A stretch of 64,000 nt of DNA from Anaerolineales bacterium (GTDB lineage Bacteria > Chloroflexota > Anaerolineae > Anaerolineales > UBA11579), in contig JAJTXV010000001.1 of NCBI GenBank assembly GCA_021463845.1, forward strand, positions 1-64,000. The letters are read 5' to 3'. This document shows positions 24,660 to 33,313 of the stretch, piece by piece (within the stretch, counting starts at the first letter, position 1; every line of letters begins with the position of its first letter). The translations under genes were made by a program, and so were the position numbers. The notes under the pieces are model-generated. The model was not told the DNA's origin and did not search any database. It saw only the letters and a program-made list of their open reading frames with translations.

Positions 24660-25289
24660 TTAGCTCGTAAGTTGCGAAGGTGGGCGTTTCATGTCAAATG
24701 TGTCAGTCGTGCGGGTATAGCCGAAGCCGGACAGGCGGCCGATCGCGCCAAGCTTCTGTGCGTCGATATAGAACTTCTCATTGATGATGTCATCGGCTAC
24801 ATGAATATAGACGATCTCACCGATCATGATCCAAGAGGAGCCCGGCGTGCCATCCCCAATCGGTACCACCTGGCGCAGCTCGCACTCAAAGCTCACCGGG
24901 CTTTCCGCCACACGTGGTGCGATCACCCGCACCGAGGGCGCCGCGGTCAGGCCGGCCACCTCAAACTCGTTCCGCTCCGGTGGCAACTCGGTCGAGCTCA
25001 GGTTCATGGCCTCGGCCAGAGGCTCTGTGGCAATGTTGATGACGTACTGTTTGGTGGCCATGATGTTCTTGTACGTATCCTTGACCCCGCCATCCGTGCC
25101 GCGCACTTCCACGCAAAACAGCAGGGTCGGCGGCTTGTGCGCGGCTACATTGAAGAACGAGAACGGCGCCAGATTGGGCACGCCGTTGGCGTCCACGCTG
25201 GAAACCCAGGCGATGGGGCGGGGGACGACGGAGCCATTGATGATCTTGCTCAGCGCGCCAGCCGGAGCAGTCTGCGGGTCGAATTGCAT
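24660..25289 (-). CDS. Flavin reductase-like domain protein (FMN-binding split barrel)
   Basis: This 209-residue protein of the flavoredoxin / flavin reductase-like family binds FMN and commonly reduces flavin with NAD(P)H for a partner oxygenase. Recognisable elements are GSVVPRPIAWVSSVDANGVP at 19-38, NLAPFSFFNV and the central ESPVSFECELRQV. It is 6 bases downstream of a small membrane protein in the homogentisate operon, so it might serve an aromatic oxygenase, although HppD and HmgA do not need flavin. Confidence 0.85.
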   Translation of the reverse strand: MQFDPQTAPAGALSKIINGSVVPRPIAWVSSVDANGVPNLAPFSFFNVAAHKPPTLLFCVEVRGTDGGVKDTYKNIMATKQYVINIATEPLAEAMNLSSTELPPERNEFEVAGLTAAPSVRVIAPRVAESPVSFECELRQVVPIGDGTPGSSWIMIGEIVYIHVADDIINEKFYIDAQKLGAIGRLSGFGYTRTTDTFDMKRPPSQLTS

Positions 25290-25295
25290 AGCTGG

Positions 25296-25940
25296 CTATC
25301 TGCGCGAGCGCTGGTGAAAGTTCCAGGCCAGCAGGCACAGCCCCACCAGCATGAACACAAAGCGGGCCAGCGTAAACCACGGGCTCGGGAAGGCGTACAC
25401 GAGTATGCCCACCAGCACATACCCAACCCATAGGCTCCAACGCAGGGCGCGCTCCAGCATGGTCTTGTCGGGCAGCACAAACGCCATCAGAAAGAAGCTG
25501 ATGTAGCTACTATGGAACTTGATCGCGCTCCACAAAGCACGGGCATGCACTGCTTCAGCGCTGGGCAGCACACCTTGCTTGGCCGCCTGGATGAATACCA
25601 GCAGCTCATTGTTCTCGTGCACATCCAGATAGGTCGTGATCAGCAGCGCACCCAGGCCGGCGGCTACCAACCAGACGTTGTCGGCGTTCTTGAGCGCCAT
25701 CGCCAGCAGCACGAACAGCGCCGTGTAGAAGATGACAAAAAAACTGTCGAGGGCCACATAAGTCCGCACCGCGGTTTCATGCTCCACCAGATTGTTTGCA
25801 TACTGCGCCGGCGGCATGAACGAGTCGAACGAGGTGTCCGCCGAACCCTGCAGCACCATCGCGGCCAGCATGGCCGCCAGTGCCAGGCCGGCGGCCAGCG
25901 CCATGCGCGCAATGTTTCGGTCGAGCGCTTTGCCCTTCAT
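25296..25940 (-). CDS. Membrane protein of unknown function
   Basis: This 214-residue protein has six or seven predicted transmembrane segments, starting MALAAGLALAAMLAAMVLQG and including FFVIFYTALFVLLAMAL. The acidic loop TTYLDVHENNELL lies mid-protein. I do not recognise a family. Its start codon overlaps the hmgA stop by one base, so translation is likely coupled. Confidence 0.72.
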   Translation of the reverse strand: MKGKALDRNIARMALAAGLALAAMLAAMVLQGSADTSFDSFMPPAQYANNLVEHETAVRTYVALDSFFVIFYTALFVLLAMALKNADNVWLVAAGLGALLITTYLDVHENNELLVFIQAAKQGVLPSAEAVHARALWSAIKFHSSYISFFLMAFVLPDKTMLERALRWSLWVGYVLVGILVYAFPSPWFTLARFVFMLVGLCLLAWNFHQRSRR

Positions 25941-27106
25941 TACTCGCCGTCGCCTTCCAGCCAGCTGTCTTGGTACTCAGGCTTCTCCATCTCCAGCGCA
26001 GCGGTGGTGACGTGCAGCGGGTGGAAGGTATCCACCATCACCGCCAGCTCATCCGTGCGCTCTTTGCCGATCGAGGCTTCAGTGGCGCCGGGCTGCGGGC
26101 CGTGCGGCAGGCCAAACGGGTGCATGGAGATATCGCAGCGGTCAATGCCCTTGCGAGACATGAACTCGCCCTCGGCGTAGTAAATGACTTCGTCTGACTG
26201 GACATTGGAGTGGTTGTAGGGCGCCGGGATGGCGTCCGGGTGGAAGTCATACAAGCGCGGTACGAACGAGCACAGCACAAAGCCGCGCCCCGAGAATGTT
26301 TGGTGGGTAGGCGGCGGCAAATGCAGTGCGCCGGTGCGCGGCTCAAAATCGTTGATGTTGAAGATCCACGGGTACAAGTACCCGTCCCAGCCCACAACAT
26401 CGTGCGGGTGGTGATCCAGAATATGGCGGCTGATCGTGTCGCGCACTTTCACGCGCACTTCAAAATCGCCGCGGTCGGTATGCGTGTCCAGCTGGGTGGG
26501 CACGCGGATGTCGCGTTCGGTATAGGGTGCATGCTCCAGCAGCTGGCCGTATTCGTTGCGGTAGCGCTTGGGCGGCTCAATGTGCGAGGGGGTCTCGACC
26601 ACCAGGAAGCGCGCTTCCGGCCCGGAGAGTTCCAGCTTCCAGGTGACGCCAAATGGGATCACCAGGTAGTCGCCCTCATGGAACTCCAGCACGCCAAACT
26701 GGCTGCGCAACACGCCGCTGCCCTCGTGCACGAACCAGCATTCATAGGCCTGCGCGTTGCGATAGAAGTACTCCATGCTCTTGGTGGGGCGGCTGAGGCC
26801 GATGGTGACATCGTTGTTGCCCAGCAGCACCCGGCGGGCCGCCACCGGGTCGCCGCCCGCTGGCATGTCCGCCGTGCGGAAGGCGCGGTGGCGGATGGCG
26901 CCATAATCTACATATTCAGCTTTGGCACTGCCGAGCAACTCCACCTTCTTGATGCGCGGGGGGAGAAAATGATGGTACAGCAGGGATTGGATGCCGGAGA
27001 AGCCCTCCAAACCCATGACTTCTTCGCGGTACAGGTTGCCATTGGGCTTGCGGAACTGCACATGGCGCTTTTGCGGAAATTCACCAAGGGAGTGATAGAA
27101 AGGCAT
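25940..27106 (-). CDS. hmgA: Homogentisate 1,2-dioxygenase
   Basis: This enzyme opens the homogentisate ring to maleylacetoacetate with a mononuclear iron(II). The 388-residue cupin protein shows the family segments HPHDVVGWDGYLYPWIFN, NHSNVQSDEVIYYAEGEF and HPFGLPHGPQPG, which carry the His and Glu iron ligands of the family. It is somewhat shorter than the ~440-residue mammalian and Pseudomonas enzymes, resembling the shorter bacterial branch. AAAGGAG precedes ATG 27106. It acts after HppD and before the fumarylacetoacetate hydrolase encoded upstream in the same operon. Confidence 0.92.
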   Translation of the reverse strand: MPFYHSLGEFPQKRHVQFRKPNGNLYREEVMGLEGFSGIQSLLYHHFLPPRIKKVELLGSAKAEYVDYGAIRHRAFRTADMPAGGDPVAARRVLLGNNDVTIGLSRPTKSMEYFYRNAQAYECWFVHEGSGVLRSQFGVLEFHEGDYLVIPFGVTWKLELSGPEARFLVVETPSHIEPPKRYRNEYGQLLEHAPYTERDIRVPTQLDTHTDRGDFEVRVKVRDTISRHILDHHPHDVVGWDGYLYPWIFNINDFEPRTGALHLPPPTHQTFSGRGFVLCSFVPRLYDFHPDAIPAPYNHSNVQSDEVIYYAEGEFMSRKGIDRCDISMHPFGLPHGPQPGATEASIGKERTDELAVMVDTFHPLHVTTAALEMEKPEYQDSWLEGDGE

Positions 27107-27120
27107 TTCTTAGCTCCTTT

Positions 27121-27516
27121 AGCTGTCAGCGGTCAGCCTTCAGCTTTGCTAATAAGCGAACTGAGCATCTTTTTTACTTCGACTACATCGCTACTCAATC
27201 CAGCGTAGGCGTCATCGCCAATGAATTTTAGCTCAAATGCAAGGAGTAGTTGATACTCCACCTCACTGGCGGAACCGAATGAGATCTGCAGCAACCGTCG
27301 CATGTCTGCATCACTGCCACGCCCGACGCCTTCTGCAATGTTTGACGGAATAGAAACGGCAGCTCGCCTAAGTTGGCTTGTCAGTCCGTATAGTTCTGTG
27401 CTTGGAAATTTGCTTGTAACTTGATAGATTGCGAGTACAAGCCTGTGCGACTTCTCCCAAACTTGCAACCTTCGAAAATCTTTCATCACCCACCTGAAAG
27501 CTGATTGCTGACAGCT
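27121..27516. mobile_element. Four-helix-bundle gene unit with inverted-repeat flanks
   Basis: The outer sequences 27121-27141 and 27496-27516 are inverted repeats matching at 18 of 21 positions (agctgtcagc...). They enclose one short gene that is visibly less GC-rich than its neighbours and interrupts the fah-hmgA operon. No transposase is encoded. Confidence 0.65.
27133..27489 (-). CDS. Four-helix bundle protein (S23/bAvd-like)
   Basis: This 118-residue protein belongs to the four-helix bundle family first described from intervening sequences in 23S rRNA genes and related to the accessory protein of diversity-generating retroelements. The family pattern DFRRLQVWEKSHRLVLAIYQ at the N terminus and QLRRAAVSIPSNIAEG in the middle is clear. 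No reverse transcriptase is nearby. The gene lies in the same direction inside the homogentisate operon, flanked by inverted repeats. Function of free-standing members is unknown. Confidence 0.9.
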   Translation of the reverse strand: MMKDFRRLQVWEKSHRLVLAIYQVTSKFPSTELYGLTSQLRRAAVSIPSNIAEGVGRGSDADMRRLLQISFGSASEVEYQLLLAFELKFIGDDAYAGLSSDVVEVKKMLSSLISKAEG

Positions 27517-27519
27517 TGG

Positions 27520-28428
27520 CTAAACAATCTTGTTGAATAGCTTCCCAATCTGACTAACTTCCAACTCCACCGTGTCTCCGGGCTGCAGCCACGGGCCTTC
27601 GGCTTTGGTGAGTTCAAGCAGGCAGCCTGTGCCTACCGTTCCCGAGCCGATCACATCCCCAGGCTGCAGGGTGACTCCTTGCGAGGCACGCGCAATGATC
27701 TCGCCAAATGAGTAGTGAATATCACCCCAATTGCCGCGCGAAAGCTCTTTGCCGTTCACACGAGCCTTCATTTCAAGGTTGAACACGCCCGGGCGGCCTG
27801 TGCTGGCGTTTTCCAGTTCATCCGGCGTCACGATCACCGGCCCCAGGCTGGTGGCGAAGTCTTTGCCCTTGGCCGGGCCAAGACCGACTTTCATTTCCTT
27901 GCGCTGCACATCCCGGGCCGACCAGTCGTTCATGATCGTAAAGCCGAAGATGTGCTCCGTTGCCTTCTCGGCCGGAATATCCTTGCCGGGTTTCCCAATG
28001 ATGGCGGCCACTTCCAGCTCATAGTCCAGCGCCTGGGTGTAGCCTGGCTTCTCGACCTCATCATCCGGGCCAAACACGGTGGTGGGGTTGGTGAAGTAGA
28101 AGACGGGAAACTCGTACCACTCGGCCGGCACTTCGCGCCCGCGGTTCTGGTTGGCGGTGCGCACATGCTGCTCGAACGCGTACGCATCGCGAATGCTGGG
28201 CGGATTTTGCAACGGGGCCAGCAGGCGCACGTCCGCCAGCGGCCACACCGTCTGGGTCTGGCGCGCAACCTGGGCGGCCAGCGCCCAGGTCTGCGCACCA
28301 GCCCGGATGAAGCTCAGCATGTCCTGTGGCAGGTCGCCGCGGCCCAGTGAGACCACGCGGTCTTCTGCAATGAGCGCCCCCAAACGGGGGCGCTCATCAC
28401 CAGGTGCTTTGAAGGTCAGGTATCGCAT
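27520..28428 (-). CDS. Fumarylacetoacetate hydrolase family protein
   Basis: This 302-residue enzyme of the FAH family would cleave fumarylacetoacetate to fumarate and acetoacetate. Family motifs: YFTNPTTVFGPDD, the metal-binding LDYELEVAAIIGK, FTIMNDWSARDVQ, DFATSLGPVIVTPDE and the C-terminal LQPGDVIGSGTVGTG. The location between hpd and hmgA makes the tyrosine pathway role likely. No maleylacetoacetate isomerase gene is present in the window, so isomerisation must be done elsewhere or maleylacetoacetate is used directly. Confidence 0.92.
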   Translation of the reverse strand: MRYLTFKAPGDERPRLGALIAEDRVVSLGRGDLPQDMLSFIRAGAQTWALAAQVARQTQTVWPLADVRLLAPLQNPPSIRDAYAFEQHVRTANQNRGREVPAEWYEFPVFYFTNPTTVFGPDDEVEKPGYTQALDYELEVAAIIGKPGKDIPAEKATEHIFGFTIMNDWSARDVQRKEMKVGLGPAKGKDFATSLGPVIVTPDELENASTGRPGVFNLEMKARVNGKELSRGNWGDIHYSFGEIIARASQGVTLQPGDVIGSGTVGTGCLLELTKAEGPWLQPGDTVELEVSQIGKLFNKIV

Positions 28429-28433
28429 CAGGC

Positions 28434-29570
28434 TTACAAGTTGCCGCGGCGGTCCTGCTCTGCTTCCAGGGCCTCGAACAGGGCTTTGAAGTTGCCCTTA
28501 CCGAAGCCGCGGCTGCCGCGGCGCTGGATTACCTCGATGAACGCGGTGGGGCGGTCCTGAATGGGGCGCGAGAACACTTGCAGCAGGTAGCCCTCGTCGT
28601 CCTTATCCACCAGAATACCCAGTTCATTGATCTTGTCGAGCGGCTCTTTCACAATGTCGCCCACGCGCTCAGGCAGCAACTCGTAGTACTCATCCGGCAC
28701 ACGCAGGAACTCGATGCCATTGGCCTTGAGCTGCGTGATCGTCTCGATGATGTCACCCGTGGAGAGCGCCAGATGCTGCACGCCTGGCCCCAGGTAATAG
28801 TCCAGGTATTCTTCGATCTGGCTGCGGCGCTTGCCGTCGGCGGGCTCGTTGATGGGCAGCTTGATGCGCCCGTTGCCGTTCTCCATCACCTTGGACATCA
28901 GGGCCGAGTATTCCGTGCTGATGTCTTCGTCATCAAAATGCTGCAGCTGACGGAAGCCCATCACCTTGTGATAGAAGTTCACCCAGTGGTTCATCTTGCC
29001 CAGCTGCACGTTGCCCACAATGTGGTCAACTGCGGCCAGGCCGGTGCTGTTGGCCTCGCGCACATGCGGGTGGTAGCCCGGGGCAAACGGCCCCTTATAG
29101 TCGCTACGGTCCACAAACATGTGCAGCACTTCACCATAGGTGTGGATTGCCGAGGTGCGCAGGATGCCGTATTCGTCCTTCTCCTCACGGGGCGCCCAGG
29201 CAATCTGACCGCCGCGTGAAGTCGTTTCCTTGAAGGCTTTCTCTACATCCTCTACCTGCAGCGCCACAACTTTGACCCCGTCGCCGTGAGCCAGGTGGTG
29301 CCCGGCGATCTCGTGGCTTGGCCCATAGGCGGCCGACACCACGATGCGGATCTTGCCAGACTCCAAAACGTAAGAGGCAAATTCGCGGTTGCCCGTCTCC
29401 AGGCCGGAGTAGGCCACGGGTTTAAAGCCCATGCCCTTCCACCAATAGTGCATGGCCTGTTTTGCGTTGCCTACGTAGAAATGTAAATGGTCAATGCCTT
29501 GGATCGGCAGAAAATCGCCTTCTTCGGTCATAGGGCGTGTTTCGGTCTTGGTTTCCTTTACTTGCACCAT
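28434..29570 (-). CDS. hpd: 4-Hydroxyphenylpyruvate dioxygenase
   Basis: This enzyme converts 4-hydroxyphenylpyruvate to homogentisate with Fe(II) and oxygen. The 378-residue protein has two vicinal oxygen chelate domains: GIDHLHFYVGNAKQA in the first, then AVDHIVGNVQLG and GVQHLALST supplying the two iron histidines, and FIEVIQRRG carrying the glutamate ligand. The C-terminal helix GFGKGNFKALFEALE is typical. ATG 29570 has an AAGGAG site. Longer in-frame starts would read through the promoter. It is the first gene of the operon and implies aerobic growth on tyrosine or phenylalanine. Confidence 0.94.
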   Translation of the reverse strand: MVQVKETKTETRPMTEEGDFLPIQGIDHLHFYVGNAKQAMHYWWKGMGFKPVAYSGLETGNREFASYVLESGKIRIVVSAAYGPSHEIAGHHLAHGDGVKVVALQVEDVEKAFKETTSRGGQIAWAPREEKDEYGILRTSAIHTYGEVLHMFVDRSDYKGPFAPGYHPHVREANSTGLAAVDHIVGNVQLGKMNHWVNFYHKVMGFRQLQHFDDEDISTEYSALMSKVMENGNGRIKLPINEPADGKRRSQIEEYLDYYLGPGVQHLALSTGDIIETITQLKANGIEFLRVPDEYYELLPERVGDIVKEPLDKINELGILVDKDDEGYLLQVFSRPIQDRPTAFIEVIQRRGSRGFGKGNFKALFEALEAEQDRRGNL

Positions 29571-29598
29571 GGCACACTCCTTAGAATGGGGTTGTTTC

Positions 29599-29628
29599 AT
29601 TATAGTACTTTCGCACCCGGCCAAGCAA
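29599..29628 (-). promoter_or_regulatory. hpd operon promoter
   Basis: On the minus strand a perfect TATAAT (29604-29599) is preceded by TTGCTT at 18 bases. The start codon at 29570 lies about 22 bases after the expected start of transcription. Confidence 0.55.
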
Positions 29629-29677
29629 AGGCCAGACTGAGCCTGCATGTTAAAATCACCTTTACGCATTAAAAAAT

Positions 29678-31084
29678 ATGGCACGGCGCAAACACCTTGC
29701 TTTGATACTCATTCTCGGGCTCATGCTTGCCGCCTGCGCCAGTTCACGCGCGGATGCACCTGCTACCCCCATGCCATACACTATTGAGCCGGTTTTTGAG
29801 GAGTTCTATACCTTCCTGGGCGGCCCGCAGCGCGCCGGCGCGGTGATCTCGCCTGGCATCGTTGATGGCAATATCCAGAAGCAATATATCGAAGCCGGCC
29901 TGATGGTCTACAACCCTGCTCTGGCGCCCAGCGAACAATACAGTCTCGCCCCACTCGGCCAACAATTGGGCGTGTGGGACGCGCCGCTGCCGGATGCCAA
30001 CCTGCCCGACGTGATGTTCGTGGATGGCTACATCATCTACGAAGGCTTTGAGGATCTGTACCGCCAGCTGGGTGGGCCGCGCTATCTGGGCAGACCGCTT
30101 ACGGGCGTGCGCTTTGTAGAAGAGCAGAGCCGTGTAGAGCAATATTTTGAGAACCTGGGCTTGTACATCGACTTGGACGAGCCGCAAACCGGCGTGCGCC
30201 TGATGGATTATGGCCGCCAGGTCTGCGGCCAAGGCTGCGGCGTGCCCGCCAGCAGCCCGGCCGCCGTCATCCAGTCCCAGTTGGCGTACGGCGAGCCATT
30301 CACTAGTGCTGTGGCTGCTTTTGGGGAGCCTGTGGTCGGCCAGCGCCTGGCTGGTCCTTACCAGTTGGCTGACGGCAGCATCGAGGTCATCTACCAGAAC
30401 ATTGTGCTGTATGCTCCCGCAGCCCAGCCCGGCAGCGTGCTGCCGCGCCCGGTCACGGCCCTGCTCGGCATCCTGCCTGAACCGCGTACCACCCGCCTGG
30501 AGAACGCCAACTTGATCTTCTACCCACTGGAGGGCGACTTTGGCTACAACGTGCCATCCGTGTTCAATGACTACATCACGCAGCGCGGCGGCTATGAGCT
30601 CTTCGGTGCACCGATCGCCGAACTGCAAGCCACCGATGGCGGCGCCAGCCAGTGCTTTGTCAATGCCTGCCTGCGTTATCTGAACGGGCAGGTTAGCCTG
30701 CTTCCGCTTGGGCTGGAATACCGCACAAAGTTCTACGACCAGGCCTCGCCGCAAGTCCAGGCCGCCTTCGAGCAGATCCGCATTGATGTGTGGGAGGCGC
30801 GCTCGCAAGTCTCCTCCACCGAAGGCCAGACCATATATGCCAGCCTGCATGCCAATGGCCAGTTGCTGGCCGGCTTGCAACCTTATCTGGAGCTCACGCC
30901 GCCGTCCGGCGAGGGCCAGCGCTACACCTTCCCACCTACAGATGCCAATGGGCAAACCCAGCTCAGCCTGCCGCCCGTGCAAGGCCAGAACTGGGAGCTG
31001 GTGGTCTACAAAGTCTGCCTCGACGGCCTGCACGAATCTACGCGTTGCACAACTGACTCGTACCGCATCTGGGGTAATCCCTGA
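29678..31084 (+). CDS. Lipoprotein of unknown function with FGxP-type repeats
   Basis: This 468-residue surface lipoprotein has a signal ending MLAACAS. The mature part contains at least three similar segments in which an FLGGP/LGGPRYLGRP/FGAPI core follows a Phe- or Tyr-rich stretch, a layout common in Chloroflexota lipoproteins of unknown role. Two cysteine pairs (CGQGC and CFVNAC) may form disulfides. The last ~110 residues look like a separate beta-sandwich. It is divergent from hpd and 14 bases upstream of the coiled-coil gene. Confidence 0.75.
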   Translation: MARRKHLALILILGLMLAACASSRADAPATPMPYTIEPVFEEFYTFLGGPQRAGAVISPGIVDGNIQKQYIEAGLMVYNPALAPSEQYSLAPLGQQLGVWDAPLPDANLPDVMFVDGYIIYEGFEDLYRQLGGPRYLGRPLTGVRFVEEQSRVEQYFENLGLYIDLDEPQTGVRLMDYGRQVCGQGCGVPASSPAAVIQSQLAYGEPFTSAVAAFGEPVVGQRLAGPYQLADGSIEVIYQNIVLYAPAAQPGSVLPRPVTALLGILPEPRTTRLENANLIFYPLEGDFGYNVPSVFNDYITQRGGYELFGAPIAELQATDGGASQCFVNACLRYLNGQVSLLPLGLEYRTKFYDQASPQVQAAFEQIRIDVWEARSQVSSTEGQTIYASLHANGQLLAGLQPYLELTPPSGEGQRYTFPPTDANGQTQLSLPPVQGQNWELVVYKVCLDGLHESTRCTTDSYRIWGNP

Positions 31085-31098
31085 CATAGGAGAAAGAA

Positions 31099-31497
31099 AT
31101 GACCAACGAAGAGATCCTGAGCCTGATGAACCAGTATGTTGAAATGAACGCGCAAGCCGCCCAGCATGAATCAGAGAAGCAGCGCCTGATCGAAGACACC
31201 CTGCCGCCCGATGTACGCCAGCGCGTCGCTGAGATCGAGGCTGAGTTTGCCGGCAAGAGCCAGGCCGCCGAAGAAGCGCTGGCCCAACTGGAAGAGAAGA
31301 TCAAAGCGGCCGTCGTGGCGGCCCAGGCCAACGTAGCCGTTGAAGGCATGAAAGCTTCGTATCACTCTGGGCGTGTCACCTGGGATTCCAAGGGTTTGGA
31401 CGAGGCCATGGCCAGCGATCCCCAGATCGCCGAAGCCATCGGGCAGTACAAGAAACAGGGTAAGGACTACGCTTCGTTCACATTTCCAAAGGCCTAG
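31099..31497 (+). CDS. Coiled-coil protein, possibly phage-derived
   Basis: This 132-residue protein is mostly helical. Residues 1-85 are a charged coiled coil with many Ala, Glu and Lys. The end (SYHSGRVTWDSKGLD...GQYKKQGKDYASFTF) resembles in pattern the C-terminal segment of small prophage accessory proteins of the Gp157/host-nuclease-inhibitor kind, a weak similarity. An AGGAGAAAG site precedes ATG 31099. It converges with the RNA methyltransferase gene, with 6 bases between the stops. Confidence 0.65.
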   Translation: MTNEEILSLMNQYVEMNAQAAQHESEKQRLIEDTLPPDVRQRVAEIEAEFAGKSQAAEEALAQLEEKIKAAVVAAQANVAVEGMKASYHSGRVTWDSKGLDEAMASDPQIAEAIGQYKKQGKDYASFTFPKA

Positions 31498-31503
31498 CGC
31501 TGC

Positions 31504-32289
31504 CTAGGCAAGGACCGTATACAGCCAGATCCCCGCTGCCACCGCCAGGTTGAGCGAAGTCACCCGCCCGCGCATCGGCATACCCACCACCTGCGTGCAG
31601 GCCGCCAGTTGCTCGGGGCTCAGCCCCTCGCGCTCGCTGCCCAGCAGCAGCGCGGCTGGGCGCGTATAGCTGGCCTGGCGGTACGGCAGTTCTGCTTTGG
31701 CAGAACTGCCGTAGATATCCACACCCTCGGCCGCAGCCCACACCACGAAGTCTGCGAAACTCGCCTGCACGATCGGCTTGGTGAAGTGCGCGCCCATGCC
31801 GGCCCGCACCGACTGCGGGTGCCACGGGTCGGTGCCACCTTCCAGCAGCAGCAAACCGGCCCCGCCGGCGGCATCCAGCGTGCGCAGCAGACTGCCCACG
31901 TTGCCAGGGTCCTGCGGCGCCACTGCGGCCAGATATACACCCGCCGCTTCCACTGGCAAGCTGGCGAGGCTGATTGTCTCTTGCCGCGCCACTGCCAGGA
32001 TGCCCTGTGGGTTGTCCTTGTCGCTCAGGCTGGCCATCACATCCTGGCTCACCTCCAGCGTTTCCACGCCTGCCTGCTGTAACCGCTGCGGCAGCCCGTG
32101 GGCAAACTCGCCGCGCAGCAGGCTGGGGGCATACAGCCCTAGTTCAAGCGCCGCGCCAGATTCCAATGCCGCGCCGATGTGAAACACGCCCTCGACCAGG
32201 AACAAGCCGCTTTCCTGGCGCGCTTTGCGCTCATGCAGGCTGCGCACGAGTTTCACTTTTGGATTGCTGCGGCTGGTGATGGCGCTCAT
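31504..32289 (-). CDS. TrmH/SpoU-family RNA methyltransferase
   Basis: This SAM-dependent 2'-O-ribose methyltransferase acts on rRNA or tRNA. The 261-residue protein has an N-terminal substrate-binding domain (ITSRSNPKVKLVRSLHERKA, then FLVEGV) and the knotted SPOUT domain with APQDPGNVGSLLRTLDAAG, ALLLGSEREGLS and RVTSLNLAVAAGIWLY. ATG 32289 matches the family N terminus. Longer frames run through a terminator. The target base is unknown. A 14-bp perfect hairpin sits inside the coding sequence at 31682-31713. Confidence 0.92.
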   Translation of the reverse strand: MSAITSRSNPKVKLVRSLHERKARQESGLFLVEGVFHIGAALESGAALELGLYAPSLLRGEFAHGLPQRLQQAGVETLEVSQDVMASLSDKDNPQGILAVARQETISLASLPVEAAGVYLAAVAPQDPGNVGSLLRTLDAAGGAGLLLLEGGTDPWHPQSVRAGMGAHFTKPIVQASFADFVVWAAAEGVDIYGSSAKAELPYRQASYTRPAALLLGSEREGLSPEQLAACTQVVGMPMRGRVTSLNLAVAAGIWLYTVLA

Positions 32290-32318
32290 GCGGTGATTAT
32301 ACGGGTCAGTGTAGCAAC

Positions 32319-32351
32319 AAAAAAAGCTGGCCGAGCGGCCAGCTTTTTTTG
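32319..32351. terminator. Bidirectional intrinsic terminator
   Basis: The hairpin agctggcc/ggccagct is flanked by A and T runs. It ends the minus-strand lipoprotein transcript before the methyltransferase gene. Confidence 0.85.
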
Positions 32352-32362
32352 TTTTGTTGCGC

Positions 32363-33313
32363 TTACATCCCCAGACAGTTGAACGCGCCTTGGATGGGGA
32401 AGGTGCTGCCATCCGGGCGCCGGCCTTCGCCATAGTAGGAGCCAGATAGCTGATCTGGGTTGATGGTGACATTGAGCCAATTGGTGCCGTACTCCACACC
32501 GCCCACACGCCAACTCAACCCGCCGCTCGCCACCGCACCTGGCGCGGCGCCTGGCTCCACCATGAACAAAGCGGCATTCTCACCGCTGCGCCCGCTGCTG
32601 ATCATGATCTGCGGGACGGTTTCGCACTGCGCGCCGGTCAGGTCGACCGGGTGCTCGCCATACACGCGCAGCAAACCTGCGATGCAGTTGAACACGCCGT
32701 GGACTTCAATAACTTCCTGCACAGGCACGCCTTCCACCACCCGGTGGGCTGTGCCGTCAAAGCGGCCGGAGAAATGGTCGTCATTCAGCGTGATCACGAA
32801 TAAGTCCTGCGTTGATACCAGCGCGCTGTCGGTTGCCGCGTCGCTGGATGCCCATACAAGATAACCGCTGCGCAGGTTGCCCTCGTCTGAAGACGCGTAG
32901 ATGACCAGCGAGGCATACGGAGGCGGCGCATCGGCGACAGGCGGAGCGCTGATATAGGTTTCACCATCCAGCGTGGAGCAAGACCCGCCGCTCACCGTCA
33001 GCGGCAGCCCGCCAGCGATCGCGATCGTGGCCGTATTCTCCGCCACGGTTTCGCTGGCTATCGGGCTGCTGGGCCGGCTTGCGGGCGGCACAGCGCCAAC
33101 TGGCGCTGTGCCAAATTCAGGGGCGCCCAGCCCTGTGGCTGCGTCCAGGCTTCCGGTTGTGCCAGCGTCAGCCGGCGCACCGCCTGCCGTGTCACCACCG
33201 CCGCTGGGCAGGGTGGGGGTGCTGGTTGGCGCGGCGCTGCTCGTTCCACAGGCTGCCAGCAACAGCGCACAAACGCCAATTAATCCAAGATAAGAGCGGT
33301 TGAAGGGTTTCAT
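32363..33313 (-). CDS. Lipoprotein of unknown function
   Basis: This 316-residue lipoprotein has a signal ending LLLAACG and a low-complexity Gly/Ala/Thr/Pro linker to about residue 95. The mature part contains two related segments, each with a GSCSTLDGETY or QCETVP-like start and an ending of the form FNCIAG or FNCLG, suggesting a duplicated beta domain with paired cysteines. No catalytic motif was recognised. It is divergent from the mevalonate genes. Confidence 0.75.
   Translation of the reverse strand: MKPFNRSYLGLIGVCALLLAACGTSSAAPTSTPTLPSGGGDTAGGAPADAGTTGSLDAATGLGAPEFGTAPVGAVPPASRPSSPIASETVAENTATIAIAGGLPLTVSGGSCSTLDGETYISAPPVADAPPPYASLVIYASSDEGNLRSGYLVWASSDAATDSALVSTQDLFVITLNDDHFSGRFDGTAHRVVEGVPVQEVIEVHGVFNCIAGLLRVYGEHPVDLTGAQCETVPQIMISSGRSGENAALFMVEPGAAPGAVASGGLSWRVGGVEYGTNWLNVTINPDQLSGSYYGEGRRPDGSTFPIQGAFNCLGM

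Noticed and set aside
23592-25433. 613-residue plus-strand ORF across the channel and flavin reductase genes
   Set aside because: It covers two well-recognised minus-strand genes, is rich in His, Gln and Arg, and has no family match that I can see.
27133-27489. Diversity-generating retroelement, suggested by the bAvd-like protein
   Set aside because: No reverse transcriptase, template repeat or variable repeat was found in the window.
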